Position numbers and translations under genes: made by a program. From contig NZ_RWIM01000078.1 of the NCBI RefSeq assembly GCF_009764645.1, positions 1 through 64,000 on the forward strand: a stretch of DNA of 64,000 nt. The letters run 5' to 3'. Each line of letters opens with the position of its first letter. Position 1 is the first letter of the stretch. Under the pieces are notes generated by a model. The model searched no databases, was not told where the DNA came from, and saw only the letters and a program-made list of their open reading frames with translations. The stretch comes from Pseudomonas sp. PB106 (GTDB taxonomy: Bacteria > Pseudomonadota > Gammaproteobacteria > Pseudomonadales > Pseudomonadaceae). Positions 1 through 8,959 of this stretch are shown piece by piece.

Positions 1-45
1 GCGATCTTTTGATCTGTCTTTTTAAAAACAACATCAAAAGATCGC
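1..45. repeat. 13-bp perfect inverted repeat (terminator-like)
   Basis: Positions 1-13 (GCGATCTTTTGAT) are the exact reverse complement of 33-45, with a T/A-rich spacer. It lies just beyond the 3' end of the lysE-type gene on the minus strand and could stop transcription from either side. A REP-like segment (cagcctgcggcagctcctacaggg) follows at 45-68. The left boundary is cut by the window edge. Confidence 0.55.
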
Positions 46-73
46 AGCCTGCGGCAGCTCCTACAGGGGATAT

Positions 74-670
74 TCAGGCGAGGATGGTGAGCCATGCCGA
101 CAGCAGCAGTAACAGCGCCAGCACTGCATTCATGCGCTTGAATGCTCGCGGTGAGCCGATCAATCGCCTGCTGCCCACGCCCAGCAGCGCCCAAAGTGTC
201 ATGCACGGCAACGACACCAGCAGAAATGCCAACGACAACACCAACAGGCGCAGCGTCTTGTCGCCGCCGCCGACAAACACACTGACCACTGCCATGGCCA
301 TCATCCACACCTTGGGGTTGACCAGTTGCAGCGTTGCCGCGCCGAGCACGCTCAAGCCTTGTTCTTGCTGCTCGGTCGGGTTCAGTGATGGCGGTGCACT
401 GCGAAAGATCTGCCAGGCTAGCCAACTCAACCAGAGCACGCCGACCCAGGCCATCGCTTGCTGCACACGAGGGAAACGCAGCAGTGTTTCGCCGGCACCG
501 AGGCCCACCACCAGCACGATGAGCGCCGCCGCTGCGCAGGCACCAAAAATGATCGGCAGCGTGGCCAGCAAGCCTTGGCGCGAGCTGTGGCTCAACACCA
601 GGATATTGGTCGGCCCGGGAGTGATGGACGCAACGAAAGCAAACAGCAGGAAGGGCAGTAATGACGCCAT
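74..670 (-). CDS. LysE/RhtB-family amino-acid exporter
   Basis: Inner-membrane transporter of 198 residues, predicted to export an amino acid or related small metabolite. The N-terminus has the family signature of a first hydrophobic helix followed by TPGPTN, and about six hydrophobic segments follow, as usual for LysE/RhtB proteins of about 200 residues. The ATG at 670 is chosen over an upstream ATG because AGGGA lies just before it and the protein then starts directly in the first membrane helix. It is downstream of, and on the same strand as, the AraC-type gene at 726-1562 (55 bp apart), a pairing common for exporter and regulator. The substrate cannot be read from the sequence. Confidence 0.85.
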   Translation of the reverse strand: MASLLPFLLFAFVASITPGPTNILVLSHSSRQGLLATLPIIFGACAAAALIVLVVGLGAGETLLRFPRVQQAMAWVGVLWLSWLAWQIFRSAPPSLNPTEQQEQGLSVLGAATLQLVNPKVWMMAMAVVSVFVGGGDKTLRLLVLSLAFLLVSLPCMTLWALLGVGSRRLIGSPRAFKRMNAVLALLLLLSAWLTILA

Positions 671-725
671 GGTGCAGATTCCCTGAAAGTGAAAACAGGG
701 GGCCATGATTACTCGGCGGTGCGCG

Positions 726-1562
726 TCAGTCTGGAAGGTTTGAGCAACGCTTGCGGTAGTCCGCTGGTGTCAGTTGGTAGGCGCGGCGGAACCAGCGACC
801 CAAGTGACTCTGATCGGCAAAACCCAGCACGCTGGCGACCTGCGCCGGTGTTTCACCGCGTGCCAGCAACTGCCGTGCCTTGGCCAAACGTAGCTGGATC
901 AGGTACGCGTGCGGTGCCAGACCAAAGGCTGTCTTGAAGGCACGGCTCAGACGAAAACGATCCACTCCGCAGACGCGCGCCAGGTCATCAAGGCCGATGT
1001 CTTCATAGGTATGCGCGTGCAGGTAGTCCCGCGCCACTTGAGCCACCATCGGCAGGCGCGGATCGAAATCCTGACGCTTGCGCCAGGCGAGATGGCCAGT
1101 GAGCGAGCCCAGCAGGCCATCGATGGCGGTTTGGCGAACGATGCGCAAGTCGCCGTCATGCAGTGCGTGGAAGGCTTGATGAATGGCGGTCGCCAGACGC
1201 GGGTCCTGGCTCAGGGTGTCGGCAAAACCGGGCTGGCTGTCGGACGGCGCGTCTTCGAACAGCGCGTGCATTTCGCGCTCCAGCCAATGCGGATCGAGGT
1301 ACAGCATCGAATAGGTGAAGCCGTCCTCAGTCGGCGCATGGCCATCGTGAATCTCCCCCGGTTCCAGCAAGATCGCCTGGCCCGGCGTACTGCGATGGCG
1401 CACGCGGCGGCAATTGAACTGCTGAACGCCTTGCTCGGTGACCCCAACGAGAAAGCTGTCATGCCAGTGCGGGTCGTAGGCATGCCCTTCGAAGTGAGCG
1501 CGAATCGATTCAATCCCGGTGTCGACATCCTGGGACAGATCGATCCAGTTGCGTTTATCCAC
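726..1562 (-). CDS. AraC-family transcriptional regulator (cupin sensor)
   Basis: A 278-residue regulator with an N-terminal AraC-binding cupin domain (about residues 10-150, including the HWHDSF metal/ligand-type segment) and a C-terminal double helix-turn-helix (about 175-275, with the conserved GFADQSHLGRWFRRAYQLTPADYR second motif). The start is a GTG at 1562 preceded by TGGAG at normal distance. It sits immediately upstream of the LysE-type exporter on the same strand and probably controls it in response to the exported compound. The ligand is unknown. Confidence 0.85.
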   Translation of the reverse strand: MDKRNWIDLSQDVDTGIESIRAHFEGHAYDPHWHDSFLVGVTEQGVQQFNCRRVRHRSTPGQAILLEPGEIHDGHAPTEDGFTYSMLYLDPHWLEREMHALFEDAPSDSQPGFADTLSQDPRLATAIHQAFHALHDGDLRIVRQTAIDGLLGSLTGHLAWRKRQDFDPRLPMVAQVARDYLHAHTYEDIGLDDLARVCGVDRFRLSRAFKTAFGLAPHAYLIQLRLAKARQLLARGETPAQVASVLGFADQSHLGRWFRRAYQLTPADYRKRCSNLPD

Positions 1563-1708
1563 GGAAGGCTCCAGGGCTCGGCTTTGAACAATGCGGCCTC
1601 ATAAAGTACCGCGCAATGCACCTGGACGTTTAGAAGATTTGTGCAGAAAGGCGAGTGCAAAAGGCTAGACTCAACGGCACACGACCCTTTAGCGACAGGT
1701 GCAACGCG

Positions 1709-1984
1709 ATGAACGACCGACGCTCGCTATGGGTTCTGCCTACCCTGATCGTCCTCAGCCTGACGCTGATCGCAGGCTGCTCGAACCGCAAGCATTATCC
1801 ACCGTCCGGCGTCGGCGACAGCTGTTACGCCAAAGCCTTGCCGACCGTTGGCGAGGGAGGTCTGGCGTGGGGCTCCAGCCTGAACATGGCGCGGCAGAAA
1901 TCGATGAATAACTGCATCCGCTACGCCGGCCGTTCAGGCGGCACGCCGAATACCTGTCAGGTGGTGTTGGCCAAATGTAAATAG
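1709..1984 (+). CDS. Small cysteine-rich lipoprotein, unknown function
   Basis: A 91-residue protein with a hydrophobic signal segment ending in the lipobox LIAGC (Cys24), so it is expected to be lipidated and envelope-anchored. The mature part is about 67 residues with further cysteines that could form disulfides. The ATG at 1709 is preferred over an in-frame ATG at 1655 because the earlier start would put 18 polar residues in front of the signal peptide. I do not recognise the family. A rho-independent terminator follows at 2048-2072. Confidence 0.7.
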   Translation: MNDRRSLWVLPTLIVLSLTLIAGCSNRKHYPPSGVGDSCYAKALPTVGEGGLAWGSSLNMARQKSMNNCIRYAGRSGGTPNTCQVVLAKCK

Positions 1985-2047
1985 CGTTTCATTGGCTTGG
2001 GTGCGTTGGTTGTGTGCATCTGGAACACCAATTTACAGGCGAAAAAA

Positions 2048-2072
2048 AACCGCCTTTGCGGGGCGGTTCTTT
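2048..2072 (+). terminator. Rho-independent terminator after the lipoprotein gene
   Basis: AACCGCC (2048-2054) pairs with GGCGGTT (2062-2068) around a short loop, followed by a T-rich tract; a run of A on the 5' side makes it potentially bidirectional. The rest of 1985-2317 holds no gene I can support. Confidence 0.8.
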
Positions 2073-2317
2073 TGTAAACCTCGGTTTGCGGCCGGGGTTT
2101 GGTGCTTCACTAGCCGAACTGACGTGCAGGAATGGTAAGAGCCTTTGCTTCACCCTGCAACGGTGTTTTGGCCTTTCATCGGCGCCTATAGGTAATCATC
2201 CCGAGGGTGTAACTATTGACTGCATCAATAACAACCATTAACTCAATGAAGTTCTCATATCAGTACCACGGCGTAAGATCGGCTCCATTCCCAACCACGC
2301 AATCGGAGCACATCACC

Positions 2318-2536
2318 ATGAAACGCCAAGTCCTTCTCGGTATCGCTTTCTCGATCTTCGCACTGAATGCTTTTGCCGCCACCGAAACCGATCCTTTGTT
2401 CAGTGACGCCGTTGCCGCTACTGAAACCGATCCTCTATTCAGCGACGCCGTTGCCTCTGATGGTTCGGATCATCTGCAGGGCAATCGGGTCGCGGAAGGC
2501 GGCGCGGATCGTCTGATCGAACGCCGTGCAGTCTGA
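2318..2536 (+). CDS. Small secreted peptide with tandem 13-residue repeat
   Basis: A 72-residue precursor. It begins with a clean Sec signal peptide (KR followed by a hydrophobic core, ending ALNAFA), so the mature chain is about 52 residues and periplasmic or secreted. The mature part opens with two copies of AATETDPLFSDAV encoded by a 39-nt tandem duplication (2375-2413 and 2414-2452). The copies differ mainly at synonymous positions. It ends with GGADRLIERRAV-type charged sequence. The ATG at 2318 is chosen because it is the first Met directly before the signal peptide. Related short exported peptides occur in Pseudomonas, but I know of no demonstrated function. Confidence 0.7.
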   Translation: MKRQVLLGIAFSIFALNAFAATETDPLFSDAVAATETDPLFSDAVASDGSDHLQGNRVAEGGADRLIERRAV

Positions 2537-2564
2537 ATGCACGCACTTACCGCAGTCGCCACCG

Positions 2565-2596
2565 AAAAGCCCGGCCAGATCAGCCGGGCTTTTTCG
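2565..2596 (+). terminator. Rho-independent terminator
   Basis: AAAAGCCCGGC (2565-2575) and GCCGGGCTTTT (2583-2593) form an 11-bp stem with a 7-nt loop and a T run. It ends the small-peptide gene and isolates it from benR. Confidence 0.9.
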
Positions 2597-2738
2597 CTTG
2601 AGCGACCATGACACGCTGGTAAAAGTGTTCGATTACCGGATACCCGATCTGTCGTCCGATTGCCCGCATCAGAACCGGGGCGTACTGTGACCGGTGAAGC
2701 CGTGAAACCATAATAATGACAAGATCGAGCACCGCCAC

Positions 2739-3695
2739 ATGGACAGCCATCTGCTGAGTGATCGCAGCAGCGTGTTTCGTCACGCTGACCCTTACGCCGT
2801 CTCCGACTACGTCAACCAGCACGTCGGCCAGCACTTCATCGGCCTGTCCAAAACCGCCCATCCGCAAGCCAGTCTCAATCACCGCAAACTCGCCGATCTC
2901 GATCTCGCACGCATCAGTTATGGCGGCAGTGTTCGCGTGACATCGCTGGCGCTGGAAACCGTTTACCACCTGCAAGTCCTGCTGCAAGGCAATTGCCTGT
3001 GGCGCGGGCACAAACACGAGCAACATCTGGTGCCGGGCGAACTGTTGCTGATCAACCCGGACGATCCGGTCGATCTGACCTACTCGGACGATTGCGAGAA
3101 ATTCATCCTCAAGGTGCCGGTCAGCGTGCTCGAAACAGTGTGCGACGAGCAACGCTGGATACGCCCGGCGAGCGGTATTCGATTCCTGCGCAATCACTAT
3201 CAGTTGAATGAGCTGGAAGGCTTCACCAACCTGCTGGCAATGATCTGCCAGGAAGCCGAGGCCAGCGATCCGTTGTTGCGGGTGCAGGAGCATTACGCGC
3301 AGATCATCGGCAGCAAACTGATTTCGCTGATGAACACCAACGTCAGCCGTGAATGCCTGAGTTCACCCAACGTCAGTTTTGAACGCATCCTCGATTACAT
3401 CGAACGCAACCTGAAACGCGACTTGCCCGCCGAACATCTGGCCGCGCAAGCCAGCATGAGCCCGCGTTCGCTGTACACCTTGTTCGAACGCCAACTGGGC
3501 GTCACGCCGATGCAATACATCCGCCAGCGCAAGCTCGAACGCATCCACGCCTGCCTCAGCGACCCGAGTTGCCCGGTGCGCAATCTGACTGAACTGGCGC
3601 TGGATTACGGCTTCCTGCACCTGGGCCGTTTCTCCGAAAGCTATCGCCAACAGTTCGGCGAACTGCCGTCACAGACCTTCAAGCGCCGCCACTGA
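2739..3695 (+). CDS. benR: BenR/XylS-type AraC activator of benzoate degradation
   Basis: A 318-residue activator of the XylS/BenR branch of AraC proteins. The N-terminus shows the branch-specific HADPYAVSDYVNQHVG and RISYGGSVRVTS segments (effector-binding half, about 1-200). The C-terminal 100 residues hold two helix-turn-helix motifs, including LALDYGFLHLGRFSESYRQQFGELPS. Family members bind benzoate and activate the ben promoter through TGCA-N6-GGNTA direct repeats, and exactly such a pair lies between this gene and benA at 3738-3773. The gene is codirectional with the operon it is predicted to control. Start at 2739 matches the family N-terminus. Confidence 0.95.
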   Translation: MDSHLLSDRSSVFRHADPYAVSDYVNQHVGQHFIGLSKTAHPQASLNHRKLADLDLARISYGGSVRVTSLALETVYHLQVLLQGNCLWRGHKHEQHLVPGELLLINPDDPVDLTYSDDCEKFILKVPVSVLETVCDEQRWIRPASGIRFLRNHYQLNELEGFTNLLAMICQEAEASDPLLRVQEHYAQIIGSKLISLMNTNVSRECLSSPNVSFERILDYIERNLKRDLPAEHLAAQASMSPRSLYTLFERQLGVTPMQYIRQRKLERIHACLSDPSCPVRNLTELALDYGFLHLGRFSESYRQQFGELPSQTFKRRH

Positions 3696-3737
3696 TACCT
3701 CCCTTCGAAACACGCTGAATCATCTGCCGCGCCGTCC

Positions 3738-3773
3738 TGCACAAAACGGATAGCAGTCTGCAGGATTCGGCTA
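3738..3773 (+). promoter_or_regulatory. BenR/XylS operator: two TGCA-N6-GGNTA direct repeats
   Basis: TGCA-caaaac-GGATA at 3738-3752 and TGCA-ggattc-GGCTA at 3759-3773, so the repeats start 21 bp apart. This is the arrangement known for the XylS-dependent Pm promoter of the TOL plasmid and for BenR-dependent ben promoters. The pair lies 64 bp upstream of the benA start. Confidence 0.9.
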
Positions 3774-3794
3774 TTGCCCCGCGCATCGCCTCCC

Positions 3795-3800
3795 TAATCT
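3795..3800 (+). promoter_or_regulatory. Candidate -10 box of the ben promoter
   Basis: TAATCT lies 21 bp after the proximal operator half-site, about the spacing of the -10 element in Pm. As in other XylS/BenR promoters there is no clear independent -35, because the activator site occupies it. Confidence 0.55.
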
Positions 3801-3836
3801 GACCTGGCCTGAACAATAACAATGGAGGCCCCGGCC

Positions 3837-5192
3837 ATGTCCCTGGGAATCGACTACCTCAATGCCATGCTTGAAGAAGACAAGGAGAAGGGCGCCTACC
3901 GCTGCAAGCGGGAGATGTTCACCGATCCGCGTCTGTTCGAACTGGAGATGGCGCACATCTTCGAGGGCAACTGGATTTACCTCGCCCACGAAAGCCAGAT
4001 CCCCAACAACAACGATTTTCTGACCACCACCATGGGGCGCCAGCCGATTTTTATCGCGCGCAACAAGGACGGTGTGCTCAACGCTTTTCTCAACGCCTGC
4101 AGCCATCGCGGCGCCATGCTCTGCCGACACAAGTCCGGCAACCGCTCCAGCTACACCTGCCCGTTCCACGGCTGGACGTTCAACAACAGCGGCAAACTGC
4201 TCAAAGTCAAAGATCCGAGCGAGGCGGGTTACCCGCAAGGCTTCAACCGCGAAGGCTCCCATGACCTGACCAAAGTGGCGCGCTTCGAATCCTATCGCGG
4301 CTTTCTGTTCGGCAGCTTGAACGCCGAGGTGAAATCCCTCGCGGAGCATTTGGGCGAGTCGGCAAAAATCATCGACATGATCGTCGACCAGTCGCCAGAA
4401 GGCCTGGAAGTGCTGCGCGGTTCCAGCTCCTATGTCTACGAAGGCAACTGGAAGCTCACCGCCGAAAATGGCGCCGACGGTTACCACGTCAGCTCAGTGC
4501 ACTGGAACTACGCAGCGACTCAAAACCAGCGCCAGCAGCGCGAAGCGGGCGAAGCGATCAAGACCATGAGCGCCGGCAGTTGGGCAAAGAAGGGTGGCGG
4601 TTTTTACTCCTTCGATCACGGCCATCTGCTGCTCTGGACGCGCTGGGCCAACCCCGAAGACCGTCCGGCGTACGAGCGTCGCGATGAACTCGCTCGGGAT
4701 TTCGGTCAGGCCCGCGCCGACTGGATGATCGAAAACTCGCGCAACCTGTGCCTTTACCCGAACGTGTATCTGATGGATCAGTTCAGTTCGCAGATCCGTA
4801 TCGCCCGGCCGATTTCGGTCGACAAGACTGAAATCACCATCTACTGCATCGCCCCCAAAGGCGAGAGCGCCGAGGCCCGCGCCAAACGCATTCGTCAGTA
4901 CGAAGATTTCTTCAATGTCAGCGGCATGGCCACGCCGGATGATCTGGAAGAATTCCGCTCGTGCCAGACCGGTTACGGCGCCGGACGCGGCTGGAACGAC
5001 ATGTCCCGAGGCGCGACCCACTGGGTCGAAGGCGCCGATGCCGCAGCCGAAGAAATCGACCTTAAACCGCTGCTTTCCGGCCTGCGCACCGAAGACGAAG
5101 GCCTGTTCGTCCTGCAACACAAGTACTGGCAGGAAACCATGCTCAAAGCGGCTGCCGCCGAACCACAACTGATTCCCGTGGAGGCCGTGTGA
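3837..5192 (+). CDS. benA: Benzoate 1,2-dioxygenase, large (alpha) subunit
   Basis: Catalytic oxygenase subunit (451 residues) that converts benzoate to the cis-1,2-dihydrodiol carboxylate together with BenB and BenC. The Rieske [2Fe-2S] ligands are visible as CSHRG and CPFHGW (Cys88, His90, Cys108, His111 counted from this start). The mononuclear iron histidines lie in GYHVSSVHW (His218, His223). Length and sequence match BenA rather than the AntA or halobenzoate branches as I remember them. The start at 3837 has GGAGG before it and matches the usual BenA N-terminus; an in-frame ATG at 3822 would remove that spacing. Its stop overlaps the benB start by one base. Confidence 0.95.
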   Translation: MSLGIDYLNAMLEEDKEKGAYRCKREMFTDPRLFELEMAHIFEGNWIYLAHESQIPNNNDFLTTTMGRQPIFIARNKDGVLNAFLNACSHRGAMLCRHKSGNRSSYTCPFHGWTFNNSGKLLKVKDPSEAGYPQGFNREGSHDLTKVARFESYRGFLFGSLNAEVKSLAEHLGESAKIIDMIVDQSPEGLEVLRGSSSYVYEGNWKLTAENGADGYHVSSVHWNYAATQNQRQQREAGEAIKTMSAGSWAKKGGGFYSFDHGHLLLWTRWANPEDRPAYERRDELARDFGQARADWMIENSRNLCLYPNVYLMDQFSSQIRIARPISVDKTEITIYCIAPKGESAEARAKRIRQYEDFFNVSGMATPDDLEEFRSCQTGYGAGRGWNDMSRGATHWVEGADAAAEEIDLKPLLSGLRTEDEGLFVLQHKYWQETMLKAAAAEPQLIPVEAV

Positions 5193-5680
5193 TGAGCAAC
5201 CTCTACGACAGCGTGCGTGATTTTCTCTACCGCGAGGCGCGTTATCTCGATGACGGTCAGTGGGATCAATGGCTGGAACTGTACGCCGCCGACGCGACGT
5301 TCTGGATGCCGGCCTGGGACGATCACGACACGCTCACCGAAGACCCGCAAAGCGAAATCTCCCTGATCTGGTACGGCAACCGTGGCGGCCTTGAAGACCG
5401 TATTTTCCGGATCAAGACCGAGCGCTCCAGCGCGACCATTCCCGACACCCGCACCTCGCACAACCTGAGCAACATCGAGATCGTCGGGCAGGGCGAAGGG
5501 CAATGCGAGGTGCGTTTCAACTGGCACACCCTGAGCTTCCGCTACCAGGTCACCGACAGCTACTTCGGCAGCAGTTTCTACACCCTCGATCTGCGCGGCG
5601 AGCAGCCGCTGATCAAGGCCAAGAAAGTCGTGCTGAAAAACGATTACGTCCGTCAGGTCATCGACATCTACCACATCTAG
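5192..5680 (+). CDS. benB: Benzoate 1,2-dioxygenase, small (beta) subunit
   Basis: A 162-residue beta subunit with the NTF2-like fold, which holds the alpha-beta hexamer together and has no cofactor. Typical segments are REARYLDDGQWDQWLELY near the N-terminus and the TRTSHNLSNIEI segment in the middle. The ATG at 5192 shares its A with the benA TGA stop (TGATG), a tight translational coupling, and GGAGG lies just upstream inside benA. It is followed 20 bp later by benC. Confidence 0.95.
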   Translation: MSNLYDSVRDFLYREARYLDDGQWDQWLELYAADATFWMPAWDDHDTLTEDPQSEISLIWYGNRGGLEDRIFRIKTERSSATIPDTRTSHNLSNIEIVGQGEGQCEVRFNWHTLSFRYQVTDSYFGSSFYTLDLRGEQPLIKAKKVVLKNDYVRQVIDIYHI

Positions 5681-5700
5681 TCGGCACGGCGAGGTGCACC

Positions 5701-6714
5701 ATGAATTTCCAGATCGCATTGAATTTTGAAGACGGCGTCACCCGTTTCATCGAGGCTGGCAGCCATGAAACCGTTGCCGACGCGGCGTATCGCCAAGGCA
5801 TCAACATCCCGCTGGACTGCCGCGATGGGGCCTGCGGCACCTGCAAATGTTTCGCCGAGGCCGGGCGTTACGACATGGGCGACAACTTCATCGAAGACGC
5901 CTTGAGCCCGGACGAACTCGCGCAAGGTTTTGTGCTGACTTGCCAGATGCGCGCCGAAAGCGATTGCGTGGTGCGAGTGCCGGCAGGTTCGCAGGTCTGC
6001 AAGACCGAACAGGCGAATTTCCAGGCCGCGATCAGCGATGTCCGGCAATTGTCCGAGAGCACCATCGCGCTGTCGATCAAGGGCGAGGCGCTGAGCAAAC
6101 TGGCGTTTCTGCCGGGGCAATACGTCAATCTGCAAGTGCCGGGCAGCGAGCAGAGTCGCGCTTACTCCTTCAGCTCGTTGCAGAAGGATGGCGAGGTCAG
6201 CTTTCTGATTCGCAATGTGCCCGGCGGCTTGATGAGCAGCTTCCTCACCGGGCTGGCCAAGGCTGGCGACAGCATGAACCTGGCCGGGCCGTTGGGCAGT
6301 TTCTACCTGCGCGAAATCAAGCGGCCGCTGCTGTTGCTGGCCGGCGGCACGGGCCTGGCACCGTTCACCGCGATGCTGGAAAAGATCGCCGAGCAGGGCA
6401 GCGATCATCCCGTGCATTTGATCTATGGCGTGACCAACGATTTCGATCTGGTCGAACTTGATCGCCTCGAAGCCTTCGCCGCCCGCATTCCGAACTTCAG
6501 TTTTAGTGCCTGCGTGGCCAATCCGCAGAGCGCGTACCCGCTCAAGGGCTACGTCACCCAGCACATCGAACCGCGCCACCTCAACGCAGGCGACGTCGAC
6601 GTGTACCTCTGCGGGCCGCCACCGATGGTTGAGGCGGTCAGCCAATACATCCGCGAGCAGGGCATCACCCCGGCGAACTTCTATTACGAAAAATTCGCCG
6701 CTGCGGCTGCCTGA
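5701..6714 (+). CDS. benC: Benzoate 1,2-dioxygenase electron-transfer reductase
   Basis: A 337-residue NADH-dependent reductase that feeds electrons to BenAB. Domain order: plant-type [2Fe-2S] ferredoxin (Cys40, Cys45, Cys48 in CRDGACGTCKC, fourth ligand Cys81), FAD-binding domain with RAYSFSS (about 155-161), and NAD-binding domain with LLAGGTGLAPF. The C-terminal CGPPPMVEAV motif is intact. The ATG at 5701 follows a weak GAGG site and matches the family start. It is the third gene of the ben operon. Confidence 0.95.
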   Translation: MNFQIALNFEDGVTRFIEAGSHETVADAAYRQGINIPLDCRDGACGTCKCFAEAGRYDMGDNFIEDALSPDELAQGFVLTCQMRAESDCVVRVPAGSQVCKTEQANFQAAISDVRQLSESTIALSIKGEALSKLAFLPGQYVNLQVPGSEQSRAYSFSSLQKDGEVSFLIRNVPGGLMSSFLTGLAKAGDSMNLAGPLGSFYLREIKRPLLLLAGGTGLAPFTAMLEKIAEQGSDHPVHLIYGVTNDFDLVELDRLEAFAARIPNFSFSACVANPQSAYPLKGYVTQHIEPRHLNAGDVDVYLCGPPPMVEAVSQYIREQGITPANFYYEKFAAAAA

Positions 6715-6734
6715 ACCCTTTCTGCGAGGTTGTC

Positions 6735-7496
6735 ATGAACAACAGATTCTCCAACAAGGTCGCGCTGGTCACCGGCGCGGCGCAAGGCATCGGCCGCCGC
6801 GTCTGCGAGCGCCTGCTCAACGAAGGCGCGCAAGTGGTCGCGGTCGACCGCTCCGAACTGGTTCACGAACTGCACGGCGAAGGTGTTCTGGCATTGACGG
6901 CTGACCTCGAACAGTACGCCGATTGCGCCCGCGTCATGGCCAAGGCGATCAACACATTCGGCCGTCTCGACATCCTGGTCAACAACGTCGGTGGCACGAT
7001 CTGGGCCAAGCCGTTCGAACACTACGAAGTCGAGCAGATCGAGGCTGAAGTACGTCGCTCGCTGTTCCCGACCTTGTGGTGCTGCCATGCCGCGCTGCCG
7101 TACATGCTCAAGCAAGGTCGCGGCGCCATCGTCAACGTTTCATCGATTGCCACCCGCAGCGTCAATCGCGTGCCCTACGGCGCGGCCAAGGGCGGCATCA
7201 ACGCACTTACCGCGTGCCTGGCCTTCGAAAACGCCGAGCGCGGCATTCGTGTCAACGCCACGGCTCCCGGCGGTACCGAAGCGCCGCCTCGACGCATCCC
7301 GCGTAACGCCGGCGAACAGTCGGCGCAGGAGCAGGCCTGGTATCAGGAAATCGTCGCGCAAACCCTCGATAGCAGCTTGATGAAACGCTACGGCAGCCTC
7401 GACGAACAGGTCGGCGCGATCCTCTTTCTCGCCTCCGACGACGCCTCCTACATCACCGGCGTGACCTTGCCGGTCGGTGGCGGCGATCTCGGTTGA
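6735..7496 (+). CDS. benD: Benzoate cis-diol (1,6-dihydroxycyclohexadiene carboxylate) dehydrogenase
   Basis: A 253-residue short-chain dehydrogenase that oxidises and decarboxylates the benzoate diol to catechol with NAD+. The Rossmann glycine motif TGAAQGIG lies at about 14-21, NNVGG in the middle, the catalytic Ser in the NVSSIA segment, and the YGAAKGG active-site Tyr/Lys at about 153-157. It is the last ben gene, 20 bp after benC and 22 bp before catB, so ben and cat genes are probably cotranscribed. Confidence 0.95.
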   Translation: MNNRFSNKVALVTGAAQGIGRRVCERLLNEGAQVVAVDRSELVHELHGEGVLALTADLEQYADCARVMAKAINTFGRLDILVNNVGGTIWAKPFEHYEVEQIEAEVRRSLFPTLWCCHAALPYMLKQGRGAIVNVSSIATRSVNRVPYGAAKGGINALTACLAFENAERGIRVNATAPGGTEAPPRRIPRNAGEQSAQEQAWYQEIVAQTLDSSLMKRYGSLDEQVGAILFLASDDASYITGVTLPVGGGDLG

Positions 7497-7518
7497 GCAC
7501 TTCTGAAGGGATACTCAA

Positions 7519-8640
7519 ATGCAGCGAATTCTGATTGAAAACCTGACGACGATCATCGTCGACCTGCCGACCATCCGCCCGCACAAATTGGCGATGCACA
7601 CCATGCAAAAGCAGACGCTGGTGATCCTGCGGCTGCGCTGCAGCGATGGCGTCGAGGGCATCGGCGAAGCCACCACCATTGGCGGTCTCGCTTACGGTTA
7701 CGAAAGCCCGGAAAGCATCAAGGCCAACATCGACGCGCATCTGGCTCCGGCGCTGGTGGGCATGGCCGCTGACAACATCAATGCCGCCATGCAGCGGCTC
7801 GACAAGATCGCCAAAGGCAACACCTTCGCCAAATCGGCTATCGAAAGTGCGCTGCTCGATGCCCAAGGCAAACGTCTCGGTCTGCCGGTCAGCGAACTGT
7901 TGGGCGGGCGCGTCCGGGACAGCCTGGAAGTCGCTTGGACGCTGGCCAGCGGTGACACCGCCCGCGACATCGCCGAGGCCGAACAGATGCTCGAAGCGCG
8001 GCGTCATCGCATCTTCAAACTGAAAATCGGTGCCAACCCGCTGGAACAGGATCTCAAACACGTCGTGGCGATCAAAAAGGCCCTCGGCGAGCGCGCCAGT
8101 GTGCGGGTCGACGTCAACCAGTATTGGGACGAGTCCCAGGCGATTCGTGGCTGTCAGGTCCTGGGTGAAAATGGCATCGACCTGATTGAGCAGCCGATTT
8201 CCCGGGTCAATCGCTCCGGGCAGATTCGCCTGAACCAGCGCAGCCCGGCACCGATCATGGCCGACGAGTCAATTGAAAGTGTCGAGGACGCCTTCAGCCT
8301 CGCGGCGGACGGTGCGGCCAGTGTGTTCGCCCTGAAAATCGGCAAAAACGGCGGCCCCCGCGCCGTGCTCAGAACCGCGCAGATCGCCGAAGCCGCCGGC
8401 ATCGCGCTGTACGGCGGCACCATGCTCGAGGGCTCCATCGGCACGCTGGCTTCGGCCCATGCCTTCCTCACGCTCAAGCAACTGACCTGGGACACCGAGC
8501 TGTTCGGGCCGTTGCTGCTGACCGAAGACATCGTCACCGCGAGGCCCGAATACCGCGATTTCCACCTGCACATCCCAGCCACACCAGGCCTTGGCCTGAT
8601 CCTGGATGAACAACGTCTGGCGCGTTTTCGCCGCCACTGA
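7519..8640 (+). CDS. catB: Muconate cycloisomerase
   Basis: A 373-residue enolase-superfamily enzyme that turns cis,cis-muconate into muconolactone. The KLKIG motif holds the catalytic Lys pair region. Mg-binding Asp/Glu residues fall in RVDVNQYW, IEQPIS and MADESI, and the C-terminal GGTMLEGSIG segment is intact. Length fits CatB rather than the chloromuconate enzymes only by overall family resemblance. In many Pseudomonas strains catB starts a CatR-controlled operon. Here no catR lies next to it and only 22 bp separate it from benD. Confidence 0.95.
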   Translation: MQRILIENLTTIIVDLPTIRPHKLAMHTMQKQTLVILRLRCSDGVEGIGEATTIGGLAYGYESPESIKANIDAHLAPALVGMAADNINAAMQRLDKIAKGNTFAKSAIESALLDAQGKRLGLPVSELLGGRVRDSLEVAWTLASGDTARDIAEAEQMLEARRHRIFKLKIGANPLEQDLKHVVAIKKALGERASVRVDVNQYWDESQAIRGCQVLGENGIDLIEQPISRVNRSGQIRLNQRSPAPIMADESIESVEDAFSLAADGAASVFALKIGKNGGPRAVLRTAQIAEAAGIALYGGTMLEGSIGTLASAHAFLTLKQLTWDTELFGPLLLTEDIVTARPEYRDFHLHIPATPGLGLILDEQRLARFRRH

Positions 8641-8655
8641 ATCAGGAGAGCCAGC

Positions 8656-8946
8656 ATGCTGTTCCACGTAAAAATGACCGTGAAATTGCCCGTCGACATG
8701 GACCCGGCCGTCGCCACCCGACTCAAGGCGGACGAAAAAGAACTGGCGCAACGCCTGCAACGTGAAGGGCAGTGGCGCCATTTGTGGCGTATCGCCGGGC
8801 ACTACGCCAATTACAGCGTGTTCGACGTGCCAAGCGTCGAAGCGCTGCACGACACGCTGATGCAATTGCCGTTGTTTGCGTACATGGACATCGAGATCGA
8901 TGGCCTCTGCCGGCATCCGTCGTCGATCCACAGCGACGATCGCTGA
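8656..8946 (+). CDS. catC: Muconolactone delta-isomerase
   Basis: A 96-residue CatC, which isomerises muconolactone to the beta-ketoadipate enol-lactone as a decamer. It has the standard MLFHVKMTVKLP start and length. AGGAG stands seven bases before the ATG. It follows catB by 15 bp. It is separated from catA by a 166-bp gap filled by a REP palindrome. Confidence 0.95.
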   Translation: MLFHVKMTVKLPVDMDPAVATRLKADEKELAQRLQREGQWRHLWRIAGHYANYSVFDVPSVEALHDTLMQLPLFAYMDIEIDGLCRHPSSIHSDDR

Positions 8947-8959
8947 AGTCACCGCTGAA

